The notes under the pieces: generated by a model
What the model was told of the DNA's origin: nothing
The model's database searches: none
What the model saw: only the letters and a program-made list of their open reading frames with translations
Origin: an uncultured Methylocystaceae bacterium
GTDB lineage: Bacteria; Pseudomonadota; Alphaproteobacteria; Rhizobiales; Beijerinckiaceae
DNA: 64,000 bases
Reading direction: 5' to 3'
NCBI GenBank assembly: GCA_903870245.1
Contig: CAIQCB010000059.1
Location: forward strand, 1 to 64,000
Program-made: the position numbers and the translations under genes
Part shown: positions 1 through 9,236 of the stretch, in pieces
How the letters are laid out: every line of letters begins with the position of its first letter
Numbering within the stretch: the first letter of the stretch is position 1

Positions 1-1199
<1,199 letters not shown>

Positions 1200-1370
1200 T
1201 TCCACCTCCCTATGGCGATGCAAACGGTTTCCGGAGCATCGCCAAACTGCAAGATCGCCTTTTCATGAGGACAGCCGTCCCCACCTTGCTGAAACTGTGT
1301 GAGCTACTAATGTAGGTCATGATGGCGTAATAGCCAATCAGTGACCATAATTCGCCAAAGTCAGGGGTTC

Positions 1371-2837
1371 ATGCAGAAGATCGTCATCGCCGGCCTGGAT
1401 GGCTGTCTGGGCTCGGCGTTTCTGGGTCTGACGGATATTCTGTCGCTAGCCCGTCGCGCCATATCCGCAGCCAACGCGCCGGTCGCCGCCTCATCAGGGG
1501 TGAACGAATTCTGTTTCGTCACGGCCAGCCCGAGCGGCGGCCCCGTCGTCGCGGCTGACGGCGTCCGGTTCGAAACAGAGACCTCCTTCGAGGAAATCGC
1601 TTCCTGCGATGCGATAATTGTGCCGAGTTTCGCTCCTGACGCGAATGGCAAAGCTCCAGATATGTCAATTTTTGCGTCGACCGCCGCCTGGCTGCGGCGG
1701 CACCATGCGCGCGGCGCCATGATTGGGGGGTGCGGCTCAGGCGTTTTTCTGCTCGGAGAAGCCGGACTACTGGACGGTCGGCGCTGCACGACGAGCTGGT
1801 GGCATCACGAGGATCTGCGTCAGCGCTATCCGCGCGCTGACGTTGCGCGCGGCGCGCGTATTATCGAAGATCGACGGGTCATCACCGGGGCAGGACCTCT
1901 GTCCTGGATCGACGTGGGTTTGCATATGATCCGGTCTCTTTGCGGCGTCGAAGCGGCCCGTATTGCGGCCGATTTCACGGTTGGCGAGCCGACGCCCCCG
2001 AAAAACGGAACGCGTGCTCCGACGTTTGGGGCAATCACATCCTCTACGGGAGTCGACGCTTTTCTGGCCGAGGCGGAGCGCGTTGTGCGTCAGTCCGACG
2101 CCAACTTCAACTCGCAAAACCTTGCCAGCGCGCTCTCGACATCCGAACGAACGTTGCACCGCAAACTTAAACAGGCATGCGGCGAGTCCCCCAAAACTTT
2201 CATTGATCGAATTCGTGTGGAAACCGCACGGATGCTGCTTGAAACCAGCGCCAAGCCGGTCAAGGAGCTGGCTGCGGCGGCTGGTTTTCTTGACGAGGCA
2301 AGCTTTCGACGGGCTTTTCGCCGTTTCGCCGGCATGGCGCCCAGCGCCTATCGAGTCTGGGCGCGCGCCAAGAGCCAGGATAAGGCGCAGATGTTCTCCC
2401 TTCGCAAGGAGAGCGAGATCATCCCAGAAATTCTGACGAAGATTCTTGATACCTGCGTGAACGGCGTAACCCTTACAGATCCCGATCTGGAAGATTCGCC
2501 GATTGTTTACGCGAACAAGCAGTTTCAGGAGATCACCGGCTACGCCAGCAATGAGATACTAGGCCGCAATTGTCGCTTTCTGCAGGGCAAGGATCGTGAC
2601 CAGGAAGGTCTGCGCCGGTTGCGCGAGGCGTTAAAAACGCGCCAACCGGTTGAGGTGACTTTGCGCAACTACCGTAAAAACGGCGATGTTTTTCAGAATA
2701 AATTGAACATCACCCCGCTTTTCGACGCTGAGGGCCGACTGATTTATTTTCTCGGAGTGCAGTTCGATGTGACGGAGCAATTGCGCGCCGAGAACGAAAT
2801 CGGCGACTTGCGAGCCAAGCTACAATCGATTGGATAA
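1371..2837 (+). CDS. GlxA-type regulator: DJ-1/PfpI domain + AraC HTH + C-terminal LOV photosensor
   Basis: Predicted DNA-binding regulator of 488 residues with three modules. The N-terminal DJ-1/PfpI-like domain (about 2-190) carries a nucleophile-elbow-like GGCGSG with Cys121. The AraC/XylS helix-turn-helix (about 238-330) contains TSERTLHRKLK and the second helix pair ending SFRRAFRRFAG. The C-terminal PAS/LOV domain (about 358-475) has the flavin signature GRNCRFLQG with the adduct-forming Cys401 (codon 2571-2573), the Asn motif NKLNITPL, and the terminal FLGVQFDVTE with the conserved Gln. LOV domains bind FMN and sense blue light, so I infer a light- (or redox-) responsive GlxA regulator. 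ATG 1371 is chosen because AGGGG lies six bases upstream; an in-frame GTG at 1341 would add ten residues. It diverges from ftsH. Target genes are unknown. Confidence 0.9.
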   Translation: MQKIVIAGLDGCLGSAFLGLTDILSLARRAISAANAPVAASSGVNEFCFVTASPSGGPVVAADGVRFETETSFEEIASCDAIIVPSFAPDANGKAPDMSIFASTAAWLRRHHARGAMIGGCGSGVFLLGEAGLLDGRRCTTSWWHHEDLRQRYPRADVARGARIIEDRRVITGAGPLSWIDVGLHMIRSLCGVEAARIAADFTVGEPTPPKNGTRAPTFGAITSSTGVDAFLAEAERVVRQSDANFNSQNLASALSTSERTLHRKLKQACGESPKTFIDRIRVETARMLLETSAKPVKELAAAAGFLDEASFRRAFRRFAGMAPSAYRVWARAKSQDKAQMFSLRKESEIIPEILTKILDTCVNGVTLTDPDLEDSPIVYANKQFQEITGYASNEILGRNCRFLQGKDRDQEGLRRLREALKTRQPVEVTLRNYRKNGDVFQNKLNITPLFDAEGRLIYFLGVQFDVTEQLRAENEIGDLRAKLQSIG

Positions 2838-3096
2838 GTAGAAAAACGACGCCATACGAATAATCGTCGCTGCGCTGCGCTGGTCCGATAGACGCCATAG
2901 GTTTGTTCGTTTTTTGTGGCTTCGTGGCTCAATTTAAGGTCCCCGGGCGACGGCTATCATGTGCAATGCAAAATGTTTTTCGATTGAAACTTGCCCGAAA
3001 TGACCGACCTTCAAGTTGTGTCCAGGAAGTTACCGGGTATCTGCCGCCTGAAAACCTGCTCCTGGAATTGATGAAAATACTTCGGGGAGAAAAATC

Positions 3097-3180
3097 ATGA
3101 ATGCGATCACCGCTATTCTCTCGATCTTCGCCGCTTCCGCAGCCATCACTTTGGCGATCACGGCGCTTGCAAACGCCTGA
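3097..3180 (+). CDS. 27-residue hydrophobic peptide
   Basis: Very short ORF beginning MNAITAILSIFAASAA. It has a good ribosome-binding site (GGGGAGA, seven bases before ATG) and its stop is followed within 50 bases by two hairpins, the second with nine T residues. The whole peptide is one hydrophobic helix ending in ANA, so it could be a single-span membrane peptide or a signal-like peptide. No family recognised. The SD plus terminator context is the main argument that it is a real transcription unit. The region is less GC-rich than its neighbours. Confidence 0.5.
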   Translation: MNAITAILSIFAASAAITLAITALANA

Positions 3181-3195
3181 CCCAATACAAGTTCT

Positions 3196-3255
3196 CCCGG
3201 GCATATTGGCCCGGGGCGCTTGAACGCGTGCTGACATCGGCGCGCGTTTTTTTTT
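3196..3255 (+). terminator. Tandem hairpins ending in a nine-T run
   Basis: First hairpin: CCCGGGC (3196-3202) pairs with GCCCGGG (3209-3215). Second hairpin: ACGCGTGC (3224-3231) pairs, with one G-U, with GCGCGCGT (3240-3247), followed by T at 3247-3255. The second is a classic intrinsic terminator for the 27-residue ORF upstream. Confidence 0.8.
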
Positions 3256-3573
3256 GCTTTTCGGACATGATCTAGCGTCGAATCCGCATCATGCGCCGAC
3301 ATACATTTCCAACCTTGCCGATTTGAAGGACAGAGACGAACAGGCCGACATTGCCAGGCCATTGGTCCTCCACGAGATGGTTCCGCGCTGGGCGGCTGGT
3401 GAAGGCGGAGCTCCGAAGGCGTTGACCCTTACCCGGCGGGAGCGTTTGGCAGCCTCCAGGGGGCGTATTTATCTATATGATTTATTTGAGTTATTAACCG
3501 AATGTAAATATTTGGTTTTTTTCTGGAACGAATTCGATGTCTTGTGCGTTATCGGGTCGTAGGGAGAACAATC
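3256..3573. other. Intergenic, no confident gene
   Basis: An open frame runs on the plus strand (3254-3562), but its product has no recognisable domain, no clear ribosome-binding site, and it starts inside the terminator T-run region. The stretch at 3470-3540 is AT-rich and may hold the promoter of the 66-residue gene at 3574. Confidence 0.4.
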
Positions 3574-3774
3574 ATGGCCTATTACGCAGACATCGCTTCA
3601 GACAAAATCAGCCTCCGCCGTCAGTTCAGGATGTCTGTGGGGCTTATCGCGGCGATGATGGTTGCAGCCTTCGTTCTAGGTTTTTCGATGCCCATCGATC
3701 GTGATTTTCAGGCACAGGCGGTTAGCGATCATCTTGACGGTTCCTTTGGCCGGTTAATCAATTTGGATCGGTAA
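3574..3774 (+). CDS. 66-residue hypothetical single-span membrane protein
   Basis: Starts at ATG 3574 with AGGGAGA nine bases upstream; the longer in-frame start at 3544 has no such site. The product begins MAYYADIASDKISLRRQF. It has a basic stretch followed by a hydrophobic segment (about residues 21-38, VGLIAAMMVAAFVLGFS) and a polar C-terminus ending LINLDR, so it looks like a small inner-membrane protein. No family recognised. It is followed by a perfect 12-bp terminator hairpin at 3821, which supports a monocistronic unit. Confidence 0.6.
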   Translation: MAYYADIASDKISLRRQFRMSVGLIAAMMVAAFVLGFSMPIDRDFQAQAVSDHLDGSFGRLINLDR

Positions 3775-3820
3775 AAGCCTCCAACTTTAGTTACAATAAC
3801 GCTATGTTTCGGTAGCGTTT

Positions 3821-3850
3821 AAGCTTCCGACTATTGAGTCGGAAGCTTTT
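3821..3850. terminator. Perfect 12-bp terminator hairpin
   Basis: AAGCTTCCGACT (3821-3832), loop ATTG, then AGTCGGAAGCTT (3837-3848) followed by TT. It lies between the plus-strand 66-residue gene and the minus-strand 71-residue gene and could serve both directions, because the minus side also ends in T residues. Confidence 0.8.
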
Positions 3851-3863
3851 ATTGCGAGATTGA

Positions 3864-4079
3864 CTAGATCTTATCCCCTTCTTCTCCGGGGGTTACGCAT
3901 CGCCATTTCATAACAGTCAGGTTTGGATGTTCCCCAGACCACTGAGCAATGTATGGCATTGCTTGCATAATGCAATTTCGTGTCGATCCAGAAGCGCTTT
4001 CAAGCATTAGTCTGCGTTCTTCGCAGGCTGCCGGTTGCGCTAGGGTGCAGACAGTGAGTATTAATTCGACGAAATTCAT
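3864..4079 (-). CDS. 71-residue Cys-containing hypothetical protein
   Basis: Starts at ATG 4079 directly behind a strong GGAGGGGGCG ribosome-binding site. The product begins MNFVELILTVCTLAQPAAC and ends CVTPGEEGDKI. It has a hydrophobic N-terminus that may be a short signal or membrane helix, four cysteines, and the segment WSGEHPNLTVMKWRC. This pattern (hydrophobic start, EHP...W.C) resembles small uncharacterised proteins common in Rhizobiales; I recall no function. The longer overlapping minus-strand frame is a shadow of fhcC. The gene lies 75 bases downstream of fhcC on the same strand, so it may be co-transcribed. Confidence 0.65.
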   Translation of the reverse strand: MNFVELILTVCTLAQPAACEERRLMLESASGSTRNCIMQAMPYIAQWSGEHPNLTVMKWRCVTPGEEGDKI

Positions 4080-4153
4080 CGCCCCCTCCATGCCAGCAGT
4101 CCAGCGTCGTCGCCACAATTTGAGTTGAGGCAACAGGGGGAAATTACGACAGT

Positions 4154-4963
4154 TTATTCGGGGGTCAATATCTCTCCCTTGCCATAGACCGCCGTATCGC
4201 CGCCATAGCGCCGAAGCTTGCACAAAAGTACCGCAGCTGCTCGCGGACTGTCTGACCTCAGGCTCCGGGCCAACAGACCAGCGTAGGTCAGGTTGTGCGA
4301 GCCGCAATCGATGTAGGTCGGACCGGGATCGCATGCTTTCGCCAGCACGATTGAGCCGCGCCTGTTGAGATAGCCGATGCGGCCTTTGACGGCGCCCAGC
4401 GCGACAACGCTTCCCGCTATCATGCGGGAGCCAAGGTTCTCACCGGCCTCGCCTTCAATCACAATCACGCCGCGCCGCAAACGGTCGCCGGCCCGCATGC
4501 CGGCATTACCGCGGACAATGACGCGTCCGCCAGACATGCCGCCAAGTTCTCCGGCCAGCGGCGCCGCCAGAAAGCTCCCGACATCACCGCCGATTTCGAT
4601 CAGCGCGCCGGCGTTTCCGGAGGCCGCATAGGCTCCGGCCGAACCGGTGACGGTAATGCGTCCGCCCTTCGCTAACCGGCCCAACTGGGCGCCGACGTCG
4701 CCTACCACATGAACCGAGTGATCCGGCAAGAGCCGCGAGCCGACAAGGTCGAATCGCGACGAACCGCCCTCGAAACGAACAACGCCGGGATCGCCCGTGT
4801 CGACCCTGAACACGTCGCCGACCCTGATGACGGTTTTGGTTGTCCCGATCTCGATTTTCTCGATCTCGGCCGCCGATCGGCCCGAGATACGGTCGGGGGC
4901 GAGCCCCGACAGATCGACACGATGCGCAGGCTCCTGACGAAGCGTGAATACGAAGGGCTTCAC
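4154..4963 (-). CDS. fhcC: Formyltransferase/hydrolase complex subunit C
   Basis: Structural subunit of the Fhc complex, which converts formyl-H4MPT to formate during formaldehyde oxidation in methylotrophs. It is related to formylmethanofuran dehydrogenase subunit C and to the C-terminal domain of glutamate synthase. The 269-residue product shows the Gly-rich beta-helix repeats of that fold (GDVGAQLGRLAKGGRITVTGSA; GGMSGGRVIVRGNAG; GVIVIEGEAGENLGSRMIAG). It begins MKPFVFTLRQEPAHRVDLSG, typical of the family. The ATG at 4963 overlaps the fhcD stop by four bases (ATGA), indicating translational coupling. It is the last gene of the fhcBADC operon. Confidence 0.97.
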   Translation of the reverse strand: MKPFVFTLRQEPAHRVDLSGLAPDRISGRSAAEIEKIEIGTTKTVIRVGDVFRVDTGDPGVVRFEGGSSRFDLVGSRLLPDHSVHVVGDVGAQLGRLAKGGRITVTGSAGAYAASGNAGALIEIGGDVGSFLAAPLAGELGGMSGGRVIVRGNAGMRAGDRLRRGVIVIEGEAGENLGSRMIAGSVVALGAVKGRIGYLNRRGSIVLAKACDPGPTYIDCGSHNLTYAGLLARSLRSDSPRAAAVLLCKLRRYGGDTAVYGKGEILTPE

Positions 4964-5868
4964 GGCAGCAAATCCTTCAAATGATAATGGAACGGACCAA
5001 GCTTGCCGCCGTAGTTTCCGGCGCCGATGCGTTTGGCGCCCTTTTCCGGCCCCATGTCGATAATCGCTTTGAGGCCAGCGCGCATGGCGGCGGAAACAGC
5101 GGCGTCGGTGAGGCCGTCAATGACGATCTCGAGAACGCAGCCGATATCCGCGTCGAGCGCGCTGTTGGTGACGCCGCGCAGCGTCGGGCAATAGGCGTCG
5201 TTGGTTGAAGCGCCCATGCCCTTGTATTGGGAGCCCACTTTCGAGCCCGAACGTACTATGCCGCCAGGAAAGGGCGCGATCGCATCCGGAACGTCGCGGA
5301 CAGCCGCGACGCCGGCTTCGGTGGCGCGCATGGTCGATTCCCAGTCGGCTCCCATCACCAGAAGATTGCCGCCGCCGACGGATTTCTTTGTTAGTCCGAC
5401 TCTCGCTTCACAGAAAAATTCGCCGTCCATCACCGGCACGCGCCAGAATCGGCGGCCGTCGACGACCTTCGACGTCTGCCATTTATCGCCGAACTGGCGC
5501 ACGGCGTCGCCGACCTTGATTTCGAACTCGCCTGGCACGGTCGAGTAGACCGCCGATCCCGGACAGGTGAGGACGCATTGGCCAAGACGATTGACGAGCT
5601 GTTTTTCAGCGTCTTTCGATGACATGGCAAAAAGAAGAACACGGACGCCCGGCCGTCCGTCCGGCGTTTCCTCCGGGGATAATTCGTAATCGATGCCGGC
5701 TTCGCAGCCGCAGCCGATAACCGAGGTAGCGAAGCCAGTCATGGTCTCGGCCGCCTGACGGGCCCATTTGGCGTTTGGTCCTGTGATGAGAATACCCGTC
5801 CCACTCATCGGGAAGGCTTCGGCGAAACTCTCGTCGATCCGAACGCCGTTGCGAACTATTTCCGACAT
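4960..5868 (-). CDS. fhcD: Formylmethanofuran:tetrahydromethanopterin formyltransferase
   Basis: Transfers the formyl group from formyl-H4MPT to the methanofuran-like carrier of the Fhc complex. The 302-residue product starts at ATG 5868 with GGAGG four bases upstream and ends LGPFHYHLKDLLP. Recognisable family segments are the N-terminal ESFAEAFPMSGTGILITGP, the CGCEAGID segment, GRPGVRVLLFAMS, and the central GGIVRSGSKVGSQYKGM. Length matches bacterial and archaeal Ftr (about 300). Its start overlaps the fhcA stop by 13 bases and its stop overlaps fhcC by four. It is part of the fhcBADC operon. Confidence 0.98.
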   Translation of the reverse strand: MSEIVRNGVRIDESFAEAFPMSGTGILITGPNAKWARQAAETMTGFATSVIGCGCEAGIDYELSPEETPDGRPGVRVLLFAMSSKDAEKQLVNRLGQCVLTCPGSAVYSTVPGEFEIKVGDAVRQFGDKWQTSKVVDGRRFWRVPVMDGEFFCEARVGLTKKSVGGGNLLVMGADWESTMRATEAGVAAVRDVPDAIAPFPGGIVRSGSKVGSQYKGMGASTNDAYCPTLRGVTNSALDADIGCVLEIVIDGLTDAAVSAAMRAGLKAIIDMGPEKGAKRIGAGNYGGKLGPFHYHLKDLLP

Positions 5869-7490
5869 GCGACCTCCGCAAAGGCGTCGTTATGGGGCAG
5901 CGCGGCGTCCGGCAGGTCGAAGATGCTGCGAGGCAGGCCGTACAGCTCGTCGTAGTAGGCGTCGAGCCTTGTTGTGATGTTTGAGTCGTAACGCGGACGA
6001 ATGTTCAACGTTCTGCCGCGTTTGTAGTGGGTCACGGCGCCGTCGCGCACGACCAGATCCCCGTCCTTGAAAACGAAGGCGGCGCGCCGGAACATGCCGG
6101 CTATGTCTTTGCCCGGCCTGTAGACCGCGATATCCGCGATGGCGCCGGGGGCGAGTTGGCCGCGATCGGTGAAACCGAACAGCTTCGCGGCGCCGGAGCG
6201 GCTCATCTGGGCGATTTCATACAGCGTGTATTCGCGCGTGATCGAGGGCAGGATTGTGTGTTCGAGCGCCTCCGCCGGCAAACGGGCCATGATCCGGGCG
6301 CGCAAATCCGCGCTCATCAGCAGCGCAAAGAGATCCGGGTAGGTTGTGAACGGGCCGCCATTGGGATGATCGGTGGTGAAATAGACCTGCTCGGGATTGT
6401 TGATGAGCAGGAAGAGCTCCAGACCCGCCGCCCATTGAATGGCGTTGTAGAAATTCGATATTTTGTAGGCGTAGGGCACGACTCCGCCGCCGTTGGCGTC
6501 ACCGTCAAAAATCGCGCCTTTCTTCGGCATCCCGCCAGGCAGGCTGTTGAATTGTTTCAGCACGTCGGAGGAGATCGTCACGGTGTCTGAGAACATGACC
6601 TGACCGACATCGACGCTGACATGAGGATTGGCGTTGATCTTTTCCGCAAAACGCGCGCCGGCGGAGGAAAATGCGTTCTTGCCTTCCTTCCCGTAGGCGT
6701 AAAACTGCACATGGGCGAGATGAAGCGGCAGGCCTTGCGCGGCGTCGATCGTGTCGATTGCAGTATCGATGTTGCCGGCGATGCCGAGATTGTTCATGTG
6801 CAGGTGAAGAGGATGATGAATCCCGACCGCCTGCGTCGATTTCTGGAGGGCCTGAAATATCTGACGCGAGGTGAGGCCGTAGAACGGCACCTCGTCATCA
6901 AGGCCGAAAACCCTCAAATTCTCCTTGAAAGCCTCGCAGCCTCCGGGATTGATGCATTTAAGTCCGAGGGAGCGCGTATTGCCCACCGTAAGGGCGACAT
7001 AATCATTGACGGCGCTCTCAGCCTCTCCCTTGCGCAACATGCGAAGAAGAAAATCGTCGTTGCCGAGAACGGTGAGCGCGCCCTTGTCGATGATCGGCAC
7101 GTCGTTAAGTTCAAGATGCGTTTGCAGCGACGCGTGAGGCGCCATCGCCGGCTCGACGACGGTCGTGAAGCCCATCTGTGCGTAAAGACGGCCTGTTTCG
7201 AAGGTCGACCATTTTGCCGTCGACAGCGGCGTGCCGGCAAGACGCGCCCGAATGGCGCGATGCAGTTCGGGCAGCAGCAGCCGCGCCGTATTCACATTGC
7301 CCCCGGCGATGTGGGAGTGAATATCGATGGCTCCCGCCATTACGACATGACCGGATACGTCGATCTCTTCATCCGCTTTGCCGCCGGGCGGCGGCGCAAC
7401 GATGTGTCCGTCCCTGAACCAAACGTCGCCGATGGCGTCCCGACCGTTCGCCGGGTCGACGACATGTCCTCCGCGCAAGACTGTTAGCAA
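5856..7490 (-). CDS. fhcA: Formyltransferase/hydrolase complex subunit A (amidohydrolase fold)
   Basis: Hydrolytic subunit that releases formate from the formylated methanofuran analogue; homologous to formylmethanofuran dehydrogenase subunit A. The 544-residue product has the amidohydrolase metal motif HSHIAGG (His58, His60), the segment GLTSRQIFQALQ, the later His-containing stretch HLHMNNLG, and the C-terminal AVYRPGKDIAGMFRRAAFVFKD. The start is TTG at 7490, supported by GGGGAG six to ten bases upstream and a seven-base overlap with the fhcB stop. Tight overlaps on both sides suggest coupled translation and a stoichiometric complex. Confidence 0.97.
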   Translation of the reverse strand: MLTVLRGGHVVDPANGRDAIGDVWFRDGHIVAPPPGGKADEEIDVSGHVVMAGAIDIHSHIAGGNVNTARLLLPELHRAIRARLAGTPLSTAKWSTFETGRLYAQMGFTTVVEPAMAPHASLQTHLELNDVPIIDKGALTVLGNDDFLLRMLRKGEAESAVNDYVALTVGNTRSLGLKCINPGGCEAFKENLRVFGLDDEVPFYGLTSRQIFQALQKSTQAVGIHHPLHLHMNNLGIAGNIDTAIDTIDAAQGLPLHLAHVQFYAYGKEGKNAFSSAGARFAEKINANPHVSVDVGQVMFSDTVTISSDVLKQFNSLPGGMPKKGAIFDGDANGGGVVPYAYKISNFYNAIQWAAGLELFLLINNPEQVYFTTDHPNGGPFTTYPDLFALLMSADLRARIMARLPAEALEHTILPSITREYTLYEIAQMSRSGAAKLFGFTDRGQLAPGAIADIAVYRPGKDIAGMFRRAAFVFKDGDLVVRDGAVTHYKRGRTLNIRPRYDSNITTRLDAYYDELYGLPRSIFDLPDAALPHNDAFAEVACRK

Positions 7491-8584
7491 GAGACTTCTC
7501 CCCGAAGTTCTGTTGCGATGGCGTCGATGATCTGCGCCACGCTTGGGGCGCCCGTCGGAGCATGCGACTTGCGCAGGGCGAGCGAGCCAATCTCCTGTGC
7601 AAATTCCACCGCATCGTGGGTCACGCCCGGTTTACCGACCTCAATGTAGAGCCCGCGACCGGGCTCCTTGCCCGCTGGGGACAGCGTGATCAGCGGCAGG
7701 TCATTGTTCGACCATGGCGGCGCCTCGCCGTCATAGGCGGATATCCACAACGCAGCGTCGGCCTCGCCGCTTTCGACCAGACGTTTCGCCTCGAAACGCC
7801 AGGGATCGTGTTCCGGGTAGCCGCGGCCAAAACCGGTGCGCGGCGGAAAGCCGGTCATCCAGCCCGCAGTTTGCGTGACGCCAGCGGCGCCGGCGCGGGC
7901 GCCGATTGGCACGCCGGTGCAGCGTGTCGTGACATTGAGATCGGCGACCATGGCTTGCAGCATTTCGATCGCCAATGGGTCGATTCCGCTTGAGGCCGAC
8001 CAGACCACAACGCCGAAATGAGCGTTTTTCAGCACGTCGGCGAGTTCGTCGATTCCCGTTCGCCGCGCGTCGTCGCCGGCCACCGGCCGGCCGCCGACCC
8101 GGGCGCGCAGCATGGCGAGCAATTCGGACAGCTCGTCGCACGAAGCGGGAATGACCGTCGCAGGGATATTCGCCGCTTCGTTGGCTTCCGGGCCGATCCA
8201 GAAAACCCGACGCGGATGACCGGCCTGCGCGCCATGACGCGGGGGCTGGCCAGGCGCCAGACGCTCGAGCATGCCGGGCCAGAGCGCGCTCAATCCCGGT
8301 CCTACGAACAGCAGGACATCGGCGCGCACGCGCGCCTCGTTCGGCGTGGTCGTGAACATGCTGAAGGAGCGCATGACATCAAGATCAGCGAGGATCTCGC
8401 GGGAGGCGAGATGATCGAAGGCGCCACGCAGCTGTTCCGCGAGCAGGATGGCCGCCCGCGCGCCCGCAACGTCCGCGCCCAGTCCTGCGATGACCGGAAA
8501 TGTTGCGCCGCCCAAGATACGGGCCGCCTCCCGGCAGGCGTCTTGAAGCGGTATCGCTTTGCCGTCTAACGTCGCCTTGCTCAT
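7484..8584 (-). CDS. fhcB: Formyltransferase/hydrolase complex subunit B
   Basis: First gene of the fhcBADC operon. Related to the molybdopterin/tungstopterin subunit FwdB/FmdB of formylmethanofuran dehydrogenase, but only 366 residues. In characterised methylotroph Fhc the subunit has lost the metal cofactor and the dehydrogenase activity, and the short length here is consistent with that. The product begins MSKATLDGKAIPLQDACREAA and contains GLGADVAGARAAILLAEQ, MRSFSMFTTTPNEARVRAD and VLLFVGPG. The ATG at 8584 is preceded by a 419-base gap shared with the divergent pqqA, which should hold both promoters. Confidence 0.95.
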   Translation of the reverse strand: MSKATLDGKAIPLQDACREAARILGGATFPVIAGLGADVAGARAAILLAEQLRGAFDHLASREILADLDVMRSFSMFTTTPNEARVRADVLLFVGPGLSALWPGMLERLAPGQPPRHGAQAGHPRRVFWIGPEANEAANIPATVIPASCDELSELLAMLRARVGGRPVAGDDARRTGIDELADVLKNAHFGVVVWSASSGIDPLAIEMLQAMVADLNVTTRCTGVPIGARAGAAGVTQTAGWMTGFPPRTGFGRGYPEHDPWRFEAKRLVESGEADAALWISAYDGEAPPWSNNDLPLITLSPAGKEPGRGLYIEVGKPGVTHDAVEFAQEIGSLALRKSHAPTGAPSVAQIIDAIATELRGEVSC

Positions 8585-9003
8585 GCTGTGATCGCGCCCC
8601 TTGCATTGCGCCGCAAAAACACTGCCGCAAAAACTCTATCTTCCTGTTTTGAGACGCTTCCGCCAAGCGCCGCGCCACAGAAACGCTTTTCCTGCCTAGC
8701 AGTCGCGACGGCGCGTGTCGAGACGCCCTCATGTCGCGATGATTCTCTCTCGTAATCTCAGCCGGCTCGCAATCAACCCGATCGTTATCGATCAGTCCCT
8801 TCCTTCGGGGGTCCTCAAATGAGGCGACAATGGTCGCCGGAACAAATGTTTGGGGAGGATGCGGGTTGAAGCCAGCAATTCCCCCGATCAATTTGCGTCG
8901 TTCCGGCGATCATGATAATTAGCTGCGCAGCTTAACCCTGCCGCGTCTTCTCGAAAGATAAGGAGCAGGACGCAGCTATGAAATTTAAAACGGAGGAAAA
9001 ACA
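8585..9003. promoter_or_regulatory. Divergent control region between fhcB and pqqA
   Basis: 419 bases with no convincing gene. The open minus-strand frame 8385-8891 is a shadow that runs out of fhcB. Both flanking genes are C1-metabolism genes transcribed outward, so two promoters are expected. A perfect 12-base palindrome AGCTGCGCAGCT lies at 8921-8932, about 70 bases before pqqA, and could be an operator. I could not assign -35/-10 boxes with confidence. Confidence 0.45.
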
Positions 9004-9081
9004 ATGGCTTGGACCGCACCTGTGATCGTCGAGGTCTGCGTCGGCATGGAAGTCACCGCTTACTCGTCCGCAGAGATCTGA
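9004..9081 (+). CDS. pqqA: PQQ precursor peptide PqqA
   Basis: A 25-residue peptide, MAWTAPVIVEVCVGMEVTAY plus five further residues ending in AEI. It matches the PqqA pattern: a W/P-containing start, EVCVGMEVTAY, and the ExxxY motif with Glu16 and Tyr20. Those two side chains are cross-linked and excised to build pyrroloquinoline quinone, the cofactor of methanol dehydrogenases. The ATG is preceded by GGAGG at an ideal distance. No pqqB, C, D or E follows; the next gene is a di-haem peroxidase 155 bases away, so this is an orphan or extra copy in terms of local context. A large hairpin follows the stop. Confidence 0.93.
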   Translation: MAWTAPVIVEVCVGMEVTAYSSAEI

Positions 9082-9125
9082 TCGATCCCGCTTCGGCATG
9101 GCCGGAGCTTCGAGGATTATCAACC

Positions 9126-9172
9126 GAGCCGCCAATCTCCGCCGCCATGCAAGGCGGTCCGAGTGGCGGCTC
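9126..9172 (+). promoter_or_regulatory. Nested hairpin after pqqA (possible attenuator)
   Basis: GAGCCGCC (9126-9133) pairs perfectly with GGCGGCTC (9165-9172). Inside it CCGCC (9142-9146) pairs with GGCGG (9153-9157). A short AT-rich stretch GATTTATTT follows. It sits between pqqA and the peroxidase gene and could end most pqqA transcripts, or protect their 3' end, keeping PqqA peptide in excess over downstream products. Confidence 0.55.
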
Positions 9173-9236
9173 GATTTATTTCAGGCGCCCTGAGTCGCCC
9201 GCAGGTGCAGCGTCTTCCGACTGTCTGGAGCCGTAG

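Noticed and set aside
3254-3562. 102-codon plus-strand frame after the tandem terminator
   Set aside because: It starts inside the terminator T-run region, lacks a ribosome-binding site and has no recognisable content.
6621-7487. Plus-strand open frame (288 codons) antisense to fhcA
   Set aside because: fhcA is unambiguous by motif and by overlapping operon junctions; the antisense frame has no domain.
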